Source of the DNA: Pseudomonadota bacterium
GTDB lineage: Bacteria > Pseudomonadota > Gammaproteobacteria > Xanthomonadales > Xanthomonadaceae
DNA: 7,366 bases
Assembly: GCA_023461075.1 (NCBI GenBank)
Contig: JAEWNY010000008.1
Location: 1-7,366, forward strand
Direction of reading: 5' to 3'
A program made the translations under genes and the position numbers. Position 1 is the stretch's first letter. Every line of letters starts with the position of its first letter. The notes beneath the pieces are model-generated. The model worked only from the letters and a program-made list of their open reading frames with translations, was not told the origin of the DNA and made no database searches. Shown in pieces: positions 5,547 through 7,366 of the stretch.

Positions 5547-7113
5547 AGCGACGGCCCTCGCGATTCAGAGTGAGACGCAAGTGGCGTTCGCCGACGATGC
5601 GCCAATCCACCACGTCGAATTCGCCGTCGAACAGCGGCTCCGGATAGCCCTGTCCCCACGCACCGCCATCGCGCAGGGCGCAGGCGTGGGCGAAGTCGTG
5701 CGCGTCTATCGCGAGTTCACCATCGCTGAGCAACGCTTCGCGCTGCGCCAATGCGACCGCCTGTTCCTCGCCGATTCGTGCCATGGCATCCACGAAGGCC
5801 GGAAGCGACGCGCGTGGAAGGGTCAGGCCCGCGGCCATCGCGTGGCCACCAAAGCGCGCAATCATGCCCGGATGGCGCGCATCGACCAATGCGATCGCAT
5901 CGCGCAGGTGGAAGCCCGGGATCGAGCGCGCCGAGCCGCGCCACTCGTCCCCGCCCGCCGGCGCGAACGCGAACACCGGTCGCTGGAGCTGTTCTTTCAG
6001 CTTCGAGGCAACCAATCCCACGACGCCGGGATGCCAGTTGTCGTCGGCGACGCACGGGATGGCCGAGGCATCGCGGATGTCCGGGCATTCGATCGCCGCA
6101 TCGACCATCGACTGCTGCATCTGGCGGCGTTCGCGATTGATCGCGTCCAGCGCCTCGGCCTGCACGCGGCAGGTCGCGATGTCATCGCCGAGCAGGCACT
6201 CGATGCCGAGCCGCATGTCTTCCAGCCGACCGGCGGCGTTGATCCGCGGCGCGATGGCGTAGCCGATGTCGGCCGTGGTGAGGCGCGAGTGATCCCGGCC
6301 AGCGACATCGATCAACGCGCGCAGGCCCGAGCACCCCTGCCCGTTGCGCAGCCGCCGCAAGCCGGCGCCGATGAGCGCGCGGTTGGCCACGTCCAGCTTG
6401 ACCATGTCGGCGACCGTGCCTACCGCGACCAGATCGAGTAGCGATGCGAGATCCGCATTGCCACTCACTTCGCCCGCATTGCGTGCCGCAGCGCGCAGGC
6501 CGAGCAGCAGGTAGAACAACACGCCGACGCCGGCCAGTGATTTGCCGGGGAATGTGTCGCCCGGCTGCTGGGGATCGATGATGGCGTCGGCATCCGGCAG
6601 GGTTTCCCCCGGCAGGTGATGGTCGGTGACGATCACCCGCCAGCCGCGCGCCTTGGCCGCCGCGATGCCCGCATGGCAGGCGATGCCGTGGTCGACGGTG
6701 AGCAACACATCCGGTTGCAGGGATGCGATTTCATCGACCAGGCCCGGCGTCAGGCCGTAGCCGTGGACCATGCGATCCGGCACGGCGAACGAGACGCGAC
6801 TTGCGCCCAGCAATCGCAATCCGCGCACGGCGACGGCGCAGGCAGTCGCGCCATCGGCATCGAAATCGGCGGTGACGACGATGTGCGCGTTCCGATCGAT
6901 CGCCTCACGCAGCAGGGTGACCGCCTTATCGAGGCCGATCAGTCCATCCGGCGCAGGCAGCGCGGCCAGCGGAGGCATCGCCATCGCACCTCCCGCACTG
7001 CCTCGCGCGGCGTGCGCGCGCCGCAAGGCCTCGGGCCAGTGCGCAGGCCACTCGGCGCTGGCGAGCGCGGCCTCGTCCAATTCGCGTCGCTGCAGCGGGC
7101 GTGGCGAGGTCAT
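5410..7113 (-). CDS. recJ: Single-stranded-DNA-specific 5'-3' exonuclease RecJ
   Basis: A 567-residue enzyme (E. coli RecJ 577) that degrades single-stranded DNA 5' to 3' in RecF-pathway recombination, mismatch repair and fork restart, using Mn/Mg. The DHH phosphoesterase motifs are present: DFDADGATA (83-91), TVDHGI (139-144), TDHHLPGE (163-170) and DLVAVGTVADMV (227-238). NWHPGVVGLVASKL (359-372) and the DHHA1 motif GGHAMAAG (422-429) follow, then the C-terminal OB-type region to VQLIVVHRQPA. The start is ATG 7113, which overlaps the stop of the preceding gene as ATGA, implying translational coupling. The frame is open to ATG 7215, but that extra 34 residues is read out of frame through the upstream gene. 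No terminator is visible after the stop; instead the last 137 nt are overlapped by the convergent acyltransferase. All metal-binding residues visible appear intact. Confidence 0.97.
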   Translation of the reverse strand: MTSPRPLQRRELDEAALASAEWPAHWPEALRRAHAARGSAGGAMAMPPLAALPAPDGLIGLDKAVTLLREAIDRNAHIVVTADFDADGATACAVAVRGLRLLGASRVSFAVPDRMVHGYGLTPGLVDEIASLQPDVLLTVDHGIACHAGIAAAKARGWRVIVTDHHLPGETLPDADAIIDPQQPGDTFPGKSLAGVGVLFYLLLGLRAAARNAGEVSGNADLASLLDLVAVGTVADMVKLDVANRALIGAGLRRLRNGQGCSGLRALIDVAGRDHSRLTTADIGYAIAPRINAAGRLEDMRLGIECLLGDDIATCRVQAEALDAINRERRQMQQSMVDAAIECPDIRDASAIPCVADDNWHPGVVGLVASKLKEQLQRPVFAFAPAGGDEWRGSARSIPGFHLRDAIALVDARHPGMIARFGGHAMAAGLTLPRASLPAFVDAMARIGEEQAVALAQREALLSDGELAIDAHDFAHACALRDGGAWGQGYPEPLFDGEFDVVDWRIVGERHLRLTLNREGRRFNAMHFDGWEEDRPAPRSRIAYRLVPDDWRGGEAVQLIVVHRQPA

Positions 7114-7366
7114 TCCGCCGCGCCGCCGGTTGCTCCCGGTTGCCATTGTCGACGCCAGAAGCGCCAACGCTGGGCGGACGCCAGTCGATAGGAATCGCCA
7201 TCTTCGATCAGCCAATCCATGTATCCCCCCTCGCTCTTCATCGCCTGCAATGACGGCTGCAACCAGTGTTGATGCAGCCGCTGGGCCGGGACATCACGCA
7301 GGTCGTACAGACCGCTGGCCCCGGTCGGGAATGCATCGGGGCGTGTTGCGGGCTCAAGCATCGCCA
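7110..7366 (-). CDS. C-terminal part of a gene upstream of recJ, possibly RpfE-like
   Basis: The frame is open from the window edge to TGA at 7112-7110 and gives about 83 readable residues from ATG 7361, which may be an internal Met. The sequence is soluble and tryptophan-rich, with HQHWLQPSLQAMKSEGGYMD, then WLIEDGDSYRL and QRWRFWRRQW near the end. I cannot assign a domain from this fragment. Its stop overlaps the recJ start (ATGA), so the two are co-translated. In Xanthomonas and several beta-proteobacteria the gene next to recJ is annotated as RpfE-type, a protein of unclear function sometimes called phosphoglycerate-mutase-like. Position and coupling suggest the same here, but the sequence alone does not prove it. 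Confidence 0.65.
   Translation of the reverse strand, partial: AMLEPATRPDAFPTGASGLYDLRDVPAQRLHQHWLQPSLQAMKSEGGYMDWLIEDGDSYRLASAQRWRFWRRQWQPGATGGAAE

Noticed and set aside
5410..7215. recJ starting at ATG 7215
   Set aside because: The extra 34 residues overlap the upstream gene in another frame and do not look like RecJ. The ATG at 7113 gives an ATGA junction and the usual length.

Overview
This is a GC-rich stretch of chromosome, densely coding, and most likely from the Xanthomonadaceae/Lysobacteraceae (a Lysobacter, Luteimonas, Thermomonas or Xanthomonas type bacterium). The assignment rests on base composition, on the protein sequences, and on gene order: recJ, prfB and lysS lie next to a membrane-anchored LytTR regulator of the RpfD type. 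As I recall it, the edge of the xanthomonad rpf (diffusible signal factor) cluster is arranged this way.

Layout, left to right. (1) The last 27 codons of a FadD/RpfB-type long-chain acyl-CoA ligase (+ strand). (2) A bidirectional hairpin terminator at 116-142. (3) The prfB-lysS operon on the minus strand: prfB (release factor 2, needs a programmed +1 frameshift) followed after 4 nt by lysS (class II lysyl-tRNA synthetase). (4) A small plus-strand gene for a DUF2945/Hva1-TUDOR protein, with a 31-codon ATGA-coupled ORF behind it that looks like a gene remnant. (5) A minus-strand gene for a four-helix membrane protein with a C-terminal LytTR DNA-binding domain (rpfD-like). (6) A divergent plus-strand gene for a ten-helix OpgC-like acyltransferase, whose 3' end runs 137 nt into recJ on the other strand. 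(7) recJ (minus strand), whose start codon overlaps the stop of an upstream gene cut by the window edge (ATGA). That gene sits where rpfE is expected.

The housekeeping genes recJ, prfB and lysS are all on the minus strand, in the same order as in E. coli (recJ-prfB-lysS). Here a roughly 2.5-kb block (acyltransferase, LytTR regulator, DUF2945 gene) separates recJ from prfB. The most interesting part is this block: a divergent pair of membrane-bound LytTR regulator and envelope acyltransferase with a shared 126-bp control region and an antisense overlap with recJ. I found no tRNA, rRNA, CRISPR array, insertion sequence or phage gene. There is no gene-free gap above 300 bases.
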